A DNA stretch of 64,000 nt from Cohnella thailandensis (GCF_014212135.1 NZ_JACJVQ010000002.1:186001-250000), one strand, 5' to 3'; counted from the first letter of the stretch, positions 15,107 to 24,036 are shown. Notes: generated by a model from the sequence alone, not told the origin. Numbers and translations are program-made.

Positions 15107-16102
15107 TTACGTTCGTTCGCCGCCCGTATGTCCGGCGCCGTTATCCGAGCGATGGCCTCCGCCGCCGCGAGGCGCGCCTTCCTGGCGCGGACGGTTCGGC
15201 TTGCCGTGGAAGCCTCCGCGGCGCCGGTTCTTGCCGGCCCAGCGGCCTCCGCCGCCGGACGAACGGGAGGAGTTCTCCCCTTCCGCTCCCGAGCCGTTAT
15301 GGCGATCGGGGTTGTCCTTGGAAGGCGAAGAGTGGTGAGCGTTCGAATGGCGATGGCCTCCGCCTCCGCCGCCTCCTCCGCCGCCTTGCTTGCGGTCTTG
15401 TCCGCTATGACGCCGATCGGAGCCTCCGCCCCCTGGGCGAGGGCCGTTGTGATGCCCCTGATTGCCGCCGGAGCGGCGCTCTCGCCCTTGGGAGTCCGCT
15501 CCCCCGGACTTCGAGCGATTGCCGCCGTAGCCGTCGGAGTAGCCTCGCCCGAAGGACGAATCCGACCGGGCGGCCGCGTTCGCCTGAGCGGCGGCCGCGC
15601 GGCGTTCCGCGCCTTCGGATACGGCCCGGGCAACGGCCGACGGGCTTGTCCCCGGCACGCGTCCGCCCGGCCGTTCCTTCAGCGGCCAGCGCAGCAGCGG
15701 CCCGGACGGATTCGCCGCCGACGCGGCGGCGGGCGCTTCGCCCGCTTCCGTCGGTTCCGCCTCCCCCGCAGCCGGTTCGGCCGGCGTCGGGCTCGCGAAG
15801 ATGACAGCGTCTTCGGGGATGGAGCTCGGATCGAGCTTCTCCAGCACGAAGTACGCGCAGCCGAAATTGCAATATTCGTTAATATAATCGATCAAGCTCG
15901 TGATGACCGCATCCCTGGAGCCCTTGGGCTGCGGCTCCCGGAAGAAGCCCTTCAGCCGAAGCTGATTGTAGCCCCAGTCTCCGACGACGTAGTCGTACCG
16001 CTCCAGCACCTCGCTGAACCGTTCGCGGAACGCTTCGGGGTTCCACCCGTTCTTGTAGTCGTGCACGAGCGCGTACGCGATTCCGCCTGCCATGTAGATC
16101 AC
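15107..16102 (-). CDS. yutD: YutD-family protein with long disordered Gly/Arg/Ser-rich tail
   Basis: Residues 1-95 match the YutD (DUF1027) family: YALVHDYKNGWNPEAFRERF, YDYVVGDWGYNQLRLKGFF and EYCNFGCAYFVLEK. Bacillus YutD is about 100 residues; here some 230 more follow. The extra part is first Ala/Pro-rich, then rich in Gly, Arg, Ser, His and Asn, with a run of about ten glycines and many RGG-like pieces, typical of disordered RNA-binding tails. GTG at 16102 has AGGAG eight bases before it. The gene lies just after lipA, the Bacillus order. The molecular function of YutD is not established. Confidence 0.85.
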   Translation of the reverse strand: MIYMAGGIAYALVHDYKNGWNPEAFRERFSEVLERYDYVVGDWGYNQLRLKGFFREPQPKGSRDAVITSLIDYINEYCNFGCAYFVLEKLDPSSIPEDAVIFASPTPAEPAAGEAEPTEAGEAPAAASAANPSGPLLRWPLKERPGGRVPGTSPSAVARAVSEGAERRAAAAQANAAARSDSSFGRGYSDGYGGNRSKSGGADSQGRERRSGGNQGHHNGPRPGGGGSDRRHSGQDRKQGGGGGGGGGGHRHSNAHHSSPSKDNPDRHNGSGAEGENSSRSSGGGGRWAGKNRRRGGFHGKPNRPRQEGAPRGGGGHRSDNGAGHTGGERT

Positions 16103-16186
16103 GAATGGTTCTCCTCTCGAATGCCCGCTAAGGTACGATTAAAATGATGCCGGATAAACTCCGTTATGACGATACTCGATCGAAGA

Positions 16187-17074
16187 TCAAGAATGAACGA
16201 CGTTAGCCGCGGCCGATTGGACTTGCTCGTGCGCATGGTACGAGCTTCTGACGAGCGGGGCCGATTCCACGTGGGAGAAGCCCTTGGCCAATCCGTCGAG
16301 CTTCAATTGGGCGAATTCGTCCGGATGGACGTAACGCTCGATCTTGATATGCGAAGACGAAGGCTGAAGGTATTGTCCGAGCGTCAGAATGTTGCAGTCG
16401 ACGGCTCGGAGATCATCCATCGTGCGATGGACCTCCTCGATCGTCTCGCCGAGTCCGAGCATGATGGAGGACTTGGTCGGAATGTTCGGCTGCATCTCCT
16501 TGGCTCTGCGCAGCAGCTCCAAGGTGCGATGGTACTTCGCCTTGGCGCGTACCCGGTTGGACAGCCTCTCGACCGTCTCGACGTTGTGATTAAGGATGTC
16601 CGGCTTGGCGTCCATGACGACCTTCAGGGCGTCCCAGTTGCCGAGGAAGTCGGGAATGAGCACTTCCACGCTGCAGAACGGCAGCTTGCGGCGAATCGCC
16701 TTGATCGTCTCCGCGAAGATAGAGGCGCCTCCGTCCTTCAAGTCGTCGCGGGCGACTGAAGTCACCACGCAGTGGCGCAGGTTCATCTGAACCGCGGCGT
16801 CCGCCACGCGTTCCGGCTCGCCCAGGTCGAGTTCGGTCGGCAGGCCGGTCTTCACCGCGCAGAACCGGCAGGCCCGCGTGCAAATATCGCCCAGAATCAT
16901 AAAAGTAGCCGTGCGGTTCGCCCAGCATTCATATATATTCGGACAGCGAGCTTCTTCGCAGACGGTATGAAGAGTTTTGCTCCTCATCATGTCCTTGATC
17001 TCCTGGTAGTTCTCCCCAGTCGTCAGCTTGATTCGCAGCCAATCCGGTTTCTTAGGCTTGGAGTTCGATGTCAT
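16187..17074 (-). CDS. lipA: Lipoyl synthase
   Basis: A radical-SAM enzyme that inserts two sulfur atoms into octanoyl groups on E2 and GcvH proteins. Both iron-sulfur cluster sets are intact: C39, C44 and C50 in [12 protein letters not shown] for the auxiliary cluster, and C65, C69 and C72 in CTRACRFC for the SAM cluster. The C-terminal RSSYHA motif with the conserved serine is present. Length (295 residues) is normal. AGGGGG precedes the ATG. It is followed by yutD, and the lytH gene diverges from it, matching the Bacillus neighbourhood. Confidence 0.96.
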   Translation of the reverse strand: MTSNSKPKKPDWLRIKLTTGENYQEIKDMMRSKTLHTVCEEARCPNIYECWANRTATFMILGDICTRACRFCAVKTGLPTELDLGEPERVADAAVQMNLRHCVVTSVARDDLKDGGASIFAETIKAIRRKLPFCSVEVLIPDFLGNWDALKVVMDAKPDILNHNVETVERLSNRVRAKAKYHRTLELLRRAKEMQPNIPTKSSIMLGLGETIEEVHRTMDDLRAVDCNILTLGQYLQPSSSHIKIERYVHPDEFAQLKLDGLAKGFSHVESAPLVRSSYHAHEQVQSAAANVVHS

Positions 17075-17180
17075 CGCAATACCCCCTGTTTTCTGTCACC
17101 TTATTATAGCAGGTTTCACATAAAAACCAATGTTCTGCTAACTCTAAACCTCATAGCACAAGATGGGGAGGCTCGCTTAC

Positions 17181-18227
17181 ATGATGTTCTGGCCACATTG
17201 GAGAGGCGTTCGATGCAAACGAATCTTGACTCTTGCCGCAGCCGGATGGCTCTTGGCGACGGCTCTGCTGCCCGGGACTCCGATGCGAGCCGCGCCCGCG
17301 GAAACGACGGATTATCGCAGGCTGCAAGAGCTTTATGACCATATCGCGTTTCTGACGGGGCTTACCTGGCAATCCGTCGCCGCGATCGACCGATACGAAA
17401 CGATGCTCTCCCGCACTCATCCGAAGACTCGCCCTCTAAGCGAGCGAACGACCGTGGGGATTTACATCTCGCCGGAACGCTGGGCAGGCTACCTGAACCC
17501 CGACCAATCGGACCAAAACCCGTCTTCCATCCGGGTGTTCGGCGGCATCGGCCTTGACGGATCGGGGGATGGGCTGGCCGACCGCGAGAACGATATCGAC
17601 CTGCTGTATACCGTGACGCATCTCGTTCGCATCGGAGGAAGCGCGGGCGACGACTTCGCGATCGGGCTATGGGATTATTACCAGAATACCCGGGCCGTAC
17701 AGCGGATCCTGCAATTCGAGAAAATTTATTCCGCCTTTAACAAGCTCGATCTCTCGCAGCACGTTTTCCCGCTTCCGCTCGGTTCCGTTTATGCTTACCG
17801 AAGCACGTGGGGCAACAGCCGCGGCTGGGGCGGAGCGAGAATCCACGAAGGCACCGATATCTTCGCCCGGCACGGCGTTCCGGTACGAAGCACCACCTAC
17901 GGAATCGTCGAGGTCAAGGGCTGGAACCCGTTCGGCGGGTGGCGAGTGGGCATTCGGGATCTCGACAACCTGTACCATTACTACGCGCACCTTAGCGGCT
18001 TCGAGAAAAATCTGAAGGTCGGTTCCATCGTGAAGCCCGGACAAACGATCGGCTGGGTCGGCAACTCCGGTTACGGCAAGCCCGGCACGTCGGGCAAATT
18101 CCCGCCTCATCTGCATTACGGGGTCTACCGGGATCGCGGCTTGGTCGAATGGGCTTTCGATCCTTATCCGATGCTTCGCCGCTGGGAACGCGCCGAGCAT
18201 CGCTCCCTGCGAGCGCACAAGGAATAA
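17181..18227 (+). CDS. lytH: M23-family peptidase, LytH-like spore cortex endopeptidase
   Basis: A 348-residue exported peptidase. The N-terminus has a signal peptide (ILTLAAAGWLLATALLPGTPMRAAPA). The C-terminal LytM/M23 domain has the zinc ligands in RIHEGTDIF and PHLHYG. The divergent arrangement with lipA is the same as for yunA/lytH of B. subtilis, whose product is an L-Ala-D-Glu peptidase that trims cortex peptidoglycan late in sporulation. ATG at 17181 is chosen for GGGGAGG ten bases before it. No sigma-K promoter could be identified with confidence. The function is assigned from family and context. Confidence 0.85.
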   Translation: MMFWPHWRGVRCKRILTLAAAGWLLATALLPGTPMRAAPAETTDYRRLQELYDHIAFLTGLTWQSVAAIDRYETMLSRTHPKTRPLSERTTVGIYISPERWAGYLNPDQSDQNPSSIRVFGGIGLDGSGDGLADRENDIDLLYTVTHLVRIGGSAGDDFAIGLWDYYQNTRAVQRILQFEKIYSAFNKLDLSQHVFPLPLGSVYAYRSTWGNSRGWGGARIHEGTDIFARHGVPVRSTTYGIVEVKGWNPFGGWRVGIRDLDNLYHYYAHLSGFEKNLKVGSIVKPGQTIGWVGNSGYGKPGTSGKFPPHLHYGVYRDRGLVEWAFDPYPMLRRWERAEHRSLRAHKE

Positions 18228-18269
18228 CCCCGATCCCGTCTACGCCCCGCTTGAGGCAGGTCCTCGAAA

Positions 18270-19187
18270 TCAGTCGTTCTTCGCGAGCGACCTTTCGATC
18301 TCTTCCCGGCTGGGAATAGACGCCTGCGCTCCCGGCCGGGTGACGGCGATCGCGGCCGCCGCGGCCGCGAAGCTCATCGCCTCCGCGATCGGCATGCCGT
18401 TCGAGCCGGCGGCGACGAGCGCCCCGATGAAGGTATCTCCCGCCGCCGTCGTATCGACGGCGCGCACCTTGCGAGCGGGCGCGAACAGGCTCTCGCCTTC
18501 CGCGTCCGAGTAGACCGCTCCCTTGCTGCCGAGCGTCACGAGAACGCTGCCCGCTCCCCGGCGGACGAGCTCTTCCGCCGCGGCGGAGGCTTCCTCCGCG
18601 TTAGTCACCGGCAAGCCGCTCAGGCCTTCAGCCTCCGTCTCGTTGACGACGAGCAGGTCGATAAGCCCGTAAGCTTCCTCCGGAATCGGATGGACCGGGG
18701 CCGGATTATAGACCAGCCGAACGCCGCCGAGCCGGCGGCAGGCCTGCATGACGCGAAGATTCGTCTCCCATGGAATCTCGTTCTGCAGGATGACCGCATG
18801 CGCTCCGGCGAGCAGGGATTCGTCCGCATCCTCCGGGCGCACTTGGCCGTTGCTGCCTTCCGCCAGAATGATTTGATTCTCCCCGCTGTCCGCCACCGTA
18901 ATGAAGGCAAGCCCCGACGTTCCCGGCTTGCGGAGAACATGCTTCGTTCCGACTCCGTACCGGCCGAGCGACTCGAGCAGCGCCGGAGCGAAGGAATCCT
19001 CTCCGACAGCTCCCAGCATCTCGACTTGTCCGCCCGCCAGAGCGGCCGCGACCGCCTGATTCGCTCCTTTGCCCCCCGGCAAATAATCCACGCCTTTGCC
19101 GTGAATCGTCTCTCCCGGCAAAGGGAATTTCTCCACCTGATTGACGATATCCATATTGATGCTGCCTACGACAACGATTCGACTCAT
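18270..19187 (-). CDS. rbsK: Ribokinase
   Basis: A PfkB-family sugar kinase that phosphorylates D-ribose at O5. Visible signatures are the N-terminal GSINMDIV, the GGKGANQAVAAA substrate loop near residue 42, and the C-terminal VDTTAAGDTFIGALVAA with the catalytic aspartate. The length (305 residues) is normal. It lies just beyond the terminator of the kdu operon, so it is a separate transcript. Other PfkB kinases, such as KdgK, also occur near kdu genes, but the start and the NQA motif favour ribokinase. Confidence 0.9.
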   Translation of the reverse strand: MSRIVVVGSINMDIVNQVEKFPLPGETIHGKGVDYLPGGKGANQAVAAALAGGQVEMLGAVGEDSFAPALLESLGRYGVGTKHVLRKPGTSGLAFITVADSGENQIILAEGSNGQVRPEDADESLLAGAHAVILQNEIPWETNLRVMQACRRLGGVRLVYNPAPVHPIPEEAYGLIDLLVVNETEAEGLSGLPVTNAEEASAAAEELVRRGAGSVLVTLGSKGAVYSDAEGESLFAPARKVRAVDTTAAGDTFIGALVAAGSNGMPIAEAMSFAAAAAAIAVTRPGAQASIPSREEIERSLAKND

Positions 19188-19269
19188 GCTGATCTCTTCT
19201 CCCCGCCGATTTTTCCTTCATGTTACCATATCCGCGCGGAGAAGAACCAGACGAGCGTTCCCGCGGCAT

Positions 19270-19319
19270 AAAAACGGCATTCCTCGGTTGGCCGAATGGC
19301 CAAGGAAGAATGCCGTTTC
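19270..19319. terminator. Terminator of the kdu operon
   Basis: AAACGGCATTC and GAATGCCGTTT form the outer stem, and TTGGCC and GGCCAA the inner stem. On the minus strand it is followed by TTTTT, and it lies just after the kduD stop. Confidence 0.85.
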
Positions 19320-19336
19320 ATTTAACGCGATTCCGA

Positions 19337-20095
19337 TTAACGCGTCATCCAGCCGCCGTCCACGCACAGCACGTGGCCGGACATGTAATCCGACGCGCTC
19401 GACGCGAGGAAGATAGCCGGACCGACGAGGTCCGTGTCCTGTCCCCAGCGCCCGGCCGGAATTCTCTCCAGGATCTGGCGGCTGCGGTTCTCGTCGTTGC
19501 GAAGCGCTTCGGTGTTGTCGGTCGCCATATAGCCCGGCGCGATGGCGTTCACTTGAACGCCCTTCGGCGCCCATTCGTTGGCGAACGACTTCGTCAGGCC
19601 GGCTACCGCATGCTTGCTCGCCGTATAGCCGGGAACGTTGACGCCGCCCTGGAACGAGAGCATCGAAGCGATGTTGATGATTTTGCCCGAGCCTTGCTCG
19701 ATCATCTTGCGGCCCGCCAGCTGGCTCAGCACGAACACGGAGTTCAAGTTGACGTCCAGCACGTCTTGCCAGTCGGCATAGGAGTGCTCTGCCGCCGGAG
19801 TCCGGCGGATGATGCCGGCGTTGTTGACCAGAATGTCGATGCGGCCGAATTCGGCGATCGTATGGTCGATAATGCCCGGAAGCTGCTCGCGATCGCCCAC
19901 GTCGGCGGTCACGATCGCGGCGCGGCGGCCGTGAGCTTCGACGGCCTTCTTCGTCTCTTCGGCCGGGGTGCGGTTCGTCACGAGCACCACGTCGGCGCCC
20001 GCTTCCGCGAGGCCGATCGAGATCGCTTGTCCCAATCCGCGCCCCGCTCCCGTCACGACTGCCACGCGTCCTGTCAGATCAAATAGCCCTTTCAA
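19337..20095 (-). CDS. kduD: 2-dehydro-3-deoxy-D-gluconate 5-dehydrogenase
   Basis: A short-chain dehydrogenase that interconverts 2,5-diketo-3-deoxygluconate and 2-keto-3-deoxygluconate with NAD(H) in pectin degradation. It has TGAGRGLG (residues 16-23), NNAG, and the catalytic Ser with YTASK. The opening GLFDLTGRVAVVTG and the end YMSGHVLCVDGGWMTR are typical of KduD. The length is 252 residues. The TTG start lies inside the deoR-type gene (17-base overlap), so translation is coupled. With kduI it completes the uronate branch. Confidence 0.93.
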   Translation of the reverse strand: MKGLFDLTGRVAVVTGAGRGLGQAISIGLAEAGADVVLVTNRTPAEETKKAVEAHGRRAAIVTADVGDREQLPGIIDHTIAEFGRIDILVNNAGIIRRTPAAEHSYADWQDVLDVNLNSVFVLSQLAGRKMIEQGSGKIINIASMLSFQGGVNVPGYTASKHAVAGLTKSFANEWAPKGVQVNAIAPGYMATDNTEALRNDENRSRQILERIPAGRWGQDTDLVGPAIFLASSASDYMSGHVLCVDGGWMTR

Positions 20096-20837
20096 TGGTC
20101 AGCGAACCCCTCTCGTATCGACGCGCGGTATCCATGTCCAATCCGGCGTCGGTAATGATCGTTTGAATATCGTCCAGCGAGGCGAACGTAAGCAGGGCCG
20201 CGCGGTCGAACTTGGCATGGTCGGCCACGCAGTAGATCTCCTTGGCATTCGCCATGTAGGCTTTCTTGAGCTCGATCAGCTCTCCCGTAAACACGGTCAG
20301 ACCGAATTTCTCGTGAATGCCCGTCGTCGACAGGAACAGCTTCTGCACGTTCAGCTTGCCGATCCAATCGATCGCTTCATTGCCGATAAGCACGTTGCGC
20401 TGGCGGTACCCGCCCGGTACGACGAGCCGAATCCGATCCTTCCCGATCAGTTCTCTCATAATGAGAAGGTCGTTCGTCAGCACGGTTAGCGGTTCGTTCG
20501 GCAATCTCTTGGCAATCTCCAGGGTCGTGCTGCCCGCATCCAGCGCGATGATGTCGTCTTGGCGAATATAGCGAAGCGCCCTCTCCGCGATGGCTTCCTT
20601 CTCCGTGAGCCGCTTCGTATCCGGGATCTGCAGCGGAAGCATGGACTCCGTTTCGTCCTGGGAGGAGACGGCGCCTCCGTGCGTGCGCCTCAGCAGCCCC
20701 TTCTCCTCCAGCTTCTCCAGATCCTCCCGAATCGTCTTCGGAGTGACGCCGAATCGCTCGCTCAGCTGGGAGACCTGGACGTTCCCGTCGGCCAAAAGCA
20801 GGTCCAAGATCGCCTGGTGTCGTGCGGCTGCCAGCAT
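20079..20837 (-). CDS. DeoR-family transcriptional regulator of the kdu operon
   Basis: A 252-residue repressor of the DeoR/GlpR family. The N-terminal winged helix-turn-helix contains VSQLSERFGVTPKTIREDLEKLEEKG and RTHGGAV. The C-terminal DeoR sensor domain (ALDAGSTTLEIAKRL, VLTNDLLI) binds phosphorylated sugars in known members. AAGGAG precedes the ATG. It lies between kduI and kduD, an unusual middle position that makes it likely to regulate its own operon, probably in response to a keto-deoxy sugar acid. The inducer is inferred. Confidence 0.9.
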   Translation of the reverse strand: MLAAARHQAILDLLLADGNVQVSQLSERFGVTPKTIREDLEKLEEKGLLRRTHGGAVSSQDETESMLPLQIPDTKRLTEKEAIAERALRYIRQDDIIALDAGSTTLEIAKRLPNEPLTVLTNDLLIMRELIGKDRIRLVVPGGYRQRNVLIGNEAIDWIGKLNVQKLFLSTTGIHEKFGLTVFTGELIELKKAYMANAKEIYCVADHAKFDRAALLTFASLDDIQTIITDAGLDMDTARRYERGSLTIERAI

Positions 20838-20868
20838 GCGTTGCGCTCCTTCCCGTCCCTCGTTCGTC

Positions 20869-21699
20869 TTACTTCATCTCGCTCGCCGGCACGGTATCCA
20901 TGTCGTCGAACGTATAGTTCTCTCCGGCCATCGACCAGATGAAGGTATAGTTGCTCGTTCCCACGCCGGAGTGGATGGACCACGGCGGAGAGATGATCGC
21001 TTGCTCGTTCGCCACGACCAGGTGACGGGTCTCGTTCGGTTCCCCCATCATGTGGAAAACGCGGGCGTCGTCGTTGATGTCGAAGTACAGGTACGCTTCC
21101 ATGCGGCGGTCGTGAACGTGGGAAGGCATCGTGTTCCATACGCTGCCCGGCTTCAGCACCGTGATGCCCATCATCAATTGGCAGGTGTTAATGCCGTCCG
21201 CATGCAGAACGCGGTTCAGCTCGCGTTCGTTGGACGTCAGCTGAGAGCCCAGGTAACGAGTATCGGCTTCCGCGATGGCGAGCTTGCGGGTCGGGTAAAC
21301 GGCATGCGCGAGAGCCGAACAGAAGTAGAGCTTGGCCGGGTTGCTCGCATCCTTGCTCTCCAGCTTGATCTCCTTGTTCCCCTTGCCCACATAAAGAGTA
21401 TCCAGCTTGCTCAGCTCGTACTTCTCGCCGTCGACCGTGATCACGGCATCGCCCGCGATGTTGACGAACCCGATCTCGCGGCGTTCCAGGAAGTAATCGG
21501 TCTTCAAGGTATCGGGAGCTTCGATGGAGAGCGCTTCCTTAACGGGCTGGGCTCCGCCGATGACCATTCTGTCTTCGTGGGTATATACCATATGAACTTG
21601 ATCGGCTTCGAACAGCTTCTCGATCAGGAAGTGCTTGCGGAGCTGGGCCGTATCGTAATGCTTGGCATCGGATGGGTGCGTGGAATGACGAATTTCCAT
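20869..21699 (-). CDS. kduI: 5-dehydro-4-deoxy-D-glucuronate isomerase
   Basis: Isomerises 5-keto-4-deoxyuronate, released from unsaturated galacturonides, to 2,5-diketo-3-deoxygluconate. The family sequence is clear throughout, including the zinc-binding cupin segment MPSHVHDRRMEAYLYFD and the IHSGVGTSNYTFIWSMAGEN near the C-terminus. The length is 276 residues, the normal size. AGGAGG precedes the ATG. It is the first gene of the kduI-deoR-kduD operon, which is read leftward from a promoter containing TTCG-type repeats. Confidence 0.96.
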   Translation of the reverse strand: MEIRHSTHPSDAKHYDTAQLRKHFLIEKLFEADQVHMVYTHEDRMVIGGAQPVKEALSIEAPDTLKTDYFLERREIGFVNIAGDAVITVDGEKYELSKLDTLYVGKGNKEIKLESKDASNPAKLYFCSALAHAVYPTRKLAIAEADTRYLGSQLTSNERELNRVLHADGINTCQLMMGITVLKPGSVWNTMPSHVHDRRMEAYLYFDINDDARVFHMMGEPNETRHLVVANEQAIISPPWSIHSGVGTSNYTFIWSMAGENYTFDDMDTVPASEMK

Positions 21700-21715
21700 G
21701 AATAAGTCCTCCTCG

Positions 21716-21810
21716 AATCGTTCGTTTGTTTACGTTCGTTTTTATTATAACACACATTTTCGAACGAATACGAACCAAATCGAAATTTTTATTCGTACGC
21801 ATGAAAAAAA
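21716..21810 (-). promoter_or_regulatory. kdu promoter region with TTCGTTCG repeats
   Basis: On the minus strand a TATAAT box (about 21745-21750) is flanked upstream by GTTCGTATTCGTTCG and downstream by inverted copies (ACGAACGTAAACAAACGAACG region, 21718-21740). The -35 box is weak. Repeated TTCGTT-like half-sites around the start are the sort of operator bound by DeoR-family proteins. Confidence 0.6.
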
Positions 21811-21840
21811 CGCCGCAGCAGCCGCTCGCCCCCAAGCCCC

Positions 21841-22096
21841 TTAAAGGGACTTGAGGAGCTTAAGAACGGGTTTGCTCTCTTCGGCCGTTAAATGGACGTA
21901 TTGACTCGTCGCCCCATTTACGAGTTCAAGACTATCCTTCTGCGGAGAAATCCACGCTTCATAAAATATCCTCGATCGCGTATCCATACGCCCCGTTCTT
22001 CGTTCCGACGTCAATGTAGCAGTCCGGAGGACGCGCCATGGAGACCATACTCGCCTTCGCCACCGTATTCGCATCCTTTGGACTCTTGATCGCCAT
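21841..22096 (-). pseudogene. Short conserved-looking gene broken by a one-base frameshift in a T run
   Basis: A strong binding site (GGAAGGAG, five bases) precedes the ATG at 22096. The frame reads MAIKSPKDANTVAKASM and ends at a TGA after AIEDIL, while the next frame continues naturally as YEAWISPQKDSLELVNG to a stop at 21841. Removing one T from the TTTT run (plus strand A21963-21966) joins them as AIEDIYEAWISPQ, giving about 84 residues. This is either a real frameshift or a sequencing error. The family is not recognised. Confidence 0.55.
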
Positions 22097-22180
22097 CTCG
22101 GCTCCTTCCGCCGAACGAATCCGAACCCATGCCTCCACTCCTATTCCCGCCGCCAAGGCGAACGCCCCTTCATTATAGAC

Positions 22181-23095
22181 TTAGCTTTCCGGTTCGGCCG
22201 TCGTTTGGTTCGCGGCGCCGGGAAGCGTAAGCGCGGGAGCTTGAGCCGCGCCGCTTCCGACCGGGTTCCCTTTCCCGTCGTAGTAATACATCGGAACGTC
22301 GCCGACTACCATCATATAAGACAAGGGGATATCCGTCTCCAGCGTGCTCGGCTCCTGATCGAACGGGATGACCACCGCGATCTGGGTTTTCACGTGGACG
22401 TAGATCTCCACCTGCAGCATGTTGATTCCCGCGCTCGTCTGCCTAGTGCGAACCTCCGCCTGTACGGCGCTGACCGGATGAAACTTGACCGAGACGCTCG
22501 GCCCTAGGGAAGAGAGCAGCGGACTGTTCAGGGCATGGCCGATCGGAATGCGCTCATCGAGCTCTTCATGCTTCTTCAAGGCCGCCTCGACGATCCGGAT
22601 CGTCTCCGAGGTGATTCTCATCTGCTCCTTGTAATCGATAAGAAAACCGGTGATCTTGCCGGCTTCGTTCGTCTTCCATTGGATCATTTTGCTGCTGTCC
22701 GCGTCCTGCGCCAGATTGTCGAGCATCGCCTGGTTGACCGCTTCCGTCGCGCTCTGCATGATTTTAACCTTGGCCAAGAACATGAGCGGACCGCGCAAAT
22801 GCTTATCCAGCAAAGCGAAAGACTGTATCGTGGCCAAAACGAAGACAAGCAGCATAAGCAGCCAGAACGTCCTTCTCTTCATGCGTTTCCTGGGGCGGGT
22901 TACCCAACCGGTCGATTGGGAAGCGGCCGCATACGAGCCGGAGCTTTTCCTCCTCCGGCTGCGCCATCCTTTGCTGCGGGAAACGGAAGCGTAGCCCCCC
23001 GGGTTCCATCTGCGCGGCGCTGCCCGGAAGCCTCGGCTGCGGACGGGCTGCGGCCACTTCCAACGCGCGAGCGGCCTTCCCCATCGTCTTGGCAT
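22181..23095 (-). CDS. yunB: Sporulation protein YunB
   Basis: A 304-residue membrane-anchored protein of the YunB family, which in B. subtilis belongs to the mother-cell regulon and lies near lytH and lipA. One membrane span (FWLLMLLVFVLATIQSFALL) is followed by an extracytoplasmic domain with ATEAVNQAMLDNL and the conserved IPIGHALNSPLLSSLGPSV. The first 70 residues are a very basic, Arg/Ser/Trp-rich extension not needed in the family. ATG at 23095 is chosen for AAGGAGGGGG five bases upstream; a longer frame has no such site. Confidence 0.88.
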   Translation of the reverse strand: MPRRWGRPLARWKWPQPVRSRGFRAAPRRWNPGGYASVSRSKGWRSRRRKSSGSYAAASQSTGWVTRPRKRMKRRTFWLLMLLVFVLATIQSFALLDKHLRGPLMFLAKVKIMQSATEAVNQAMLDNLAQDADSSKMIQWKTNEAGKITGFLIDYKEQMRITSETIRIVEAALKKHEELDERIPIGHALNSPLLSSLGPSVSVKFHPVSAVQAEVRTRQTSAGINMLQVEIYVHVKTQIAVVIPFDQEPSTLETDIPLSYMMVVGDVPMYYYDGKGNPVGSGAAQAPALTLPGAANQTTAEPES

Positions 23096-23462
23096 GTTCT
23101 CCCCCTCCTTGTCTCCCTCTTTCTCCATCCATATGCGGTCGTTCGCCAAAACAGAAGAAAGCCCCCGAGAACGGCATTCCTTGCGCTTCCTCGATTATTA
23201 AAAAAGTTTAAAGAAGATCCTCCCTCCGGCAGCCGTTTCGTGCCAATCCTCGAGCCATTTTCCACGGCATGAAGTCCCAGAAAAGCGCTCCCGGCGCTAG
23301 CAATGGGCGGAAAGTCCCTATTTTCTAAGAGAATCCTAATCCGCACAAGAATTGGGCATTTGTTGACTTCGTTTCCAATTATCCACTAACGAATAACGCG
23401 AAATTTTATTGTAAATTAAGCTTCGTAACCGGGCATTCGAGTCCGAATAACTTTAAGGATGT
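23096..23462. other. Gene-free stretch upstream of the NlpC/P60 gene
   Basis: This 367-base stretch has no convincing coding frame. It must contain the promoters of yunB (leftward) and of the NlpC/P60 gene (rightward). A TTGACT at 23363-23368 could be a rightward -35 box, but the -10 at proper spacing (CTAACG) is weak. I looked for a c-di-AMP riboswitch, common before such hydrolase genes, and did not find its conserved blocks. Confidence 0.5.
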
Positions 23463-23954
23463 GTGATTGCTCTGAAAAAACTGCTTGCAGCATCTGCTAT
23501 CGCCCTGTCGCTCCTGACCGCCGTCTCCACCGTCGCCGTTCCGGCTCCTTCCGCTTCCGCGGCCGAGATCTACGCGACCAACGGCCACAAATTCGTGAAC
23601 ACGGCAAAATCTTATATCGGCAGGGTTACATACCGTTTCGGGGTGAACGACACGTCCCGTCTCATTATGGATTGCTCCGCCTTCACGAAGCTCGTCTTCA
23701 AGAAGAACGGCATCAACCTTCCGTGGGGCTCCAAAGCCCAAGCCAAGTTCGGAACGAGAGTCGGCAGCAAGTCCAACTTGGCCATCGGCGACCTGGTTAT
23801 GTTCAGCGTCGGCACTCCCGGCGTCATTAACCACGTGGGCATTTATATCGGGAACGGCCAGTTCATCAGCAACACGAAGAGCGGCGGCGTATCCATCAAC
23901 AGCATCTGGACAGGCTATTGGGGCAGCCGCTTCATCATGGGTCGCCATTATTAA
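23463..23954 (+). CDS. Secreted NlpC/P60 peptidoglycan endopeptidase
   Basis: A 163-residue cell-wall hydrolase (C40 peptidase family) that would cut D-Glu-mDAP or similar peptide bonds. The signal peptide runs to about residue 34 (ALKKLLAASAIALSLL to PSASAAE). The catalytic cysteine is in MDCSAFTKLVF and the histidine in NHVGIYIGNG. There is no extra cell-wall-binding domain, so this is a minimal single-domain form. The start is GTG with AAGGA just before it. A strong terminator follows at once, so it is monocistronic. Confidence 0.9.
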   Translation: MIALKKLLAASAIALSLLTAVSTVAVPAPSASAAEIYATNGHKFVNTAKSYIGRVTYRFGVNDTSRLIMDCSAFTKLVFKKNGINLPWGSKAQAKFGTRVGSKSNLAIGDLVMFSVGTPGVINHVGIYIGNGQFISNTKSGGVSINSIWTGYWGSRFIMGRHY

Positions 23955-23966
23955 TTCATACGCTGC

Positions 23967-24015
23967 AAAAAAAAAACGGCACTCTCCGTCCTTCCGGACA
24001 GGGAGTGCCGTTTCA
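23967..24015. terminator. Bidirectional terminator
   Basis: AACGGCACTC pairs with GAGTGCCGTT (with an inner CC/GG pair) between convergent genes, with a run of ten A on the left and TTT on the right. Confidence 0.85.
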
Positions 24016-24036
24016 TTAGTTGCGGTATGCGCCGCC

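Noticed and set aside
15074-16147. 357-codon plus-strand frame opposite yutD
   Set aside because: It arises from the Gly/Arg-rich codons of the YutD tail; the minus-strand gene has the family match and binding site.
23280-23462. Possible c-di-AMP (ydaO-type) riboswitch before the NlpC/P60 gene
   Set aside because: Such riboswitches often precede these genes, but I could not find the conserved sequence blocks or the expected pairing.
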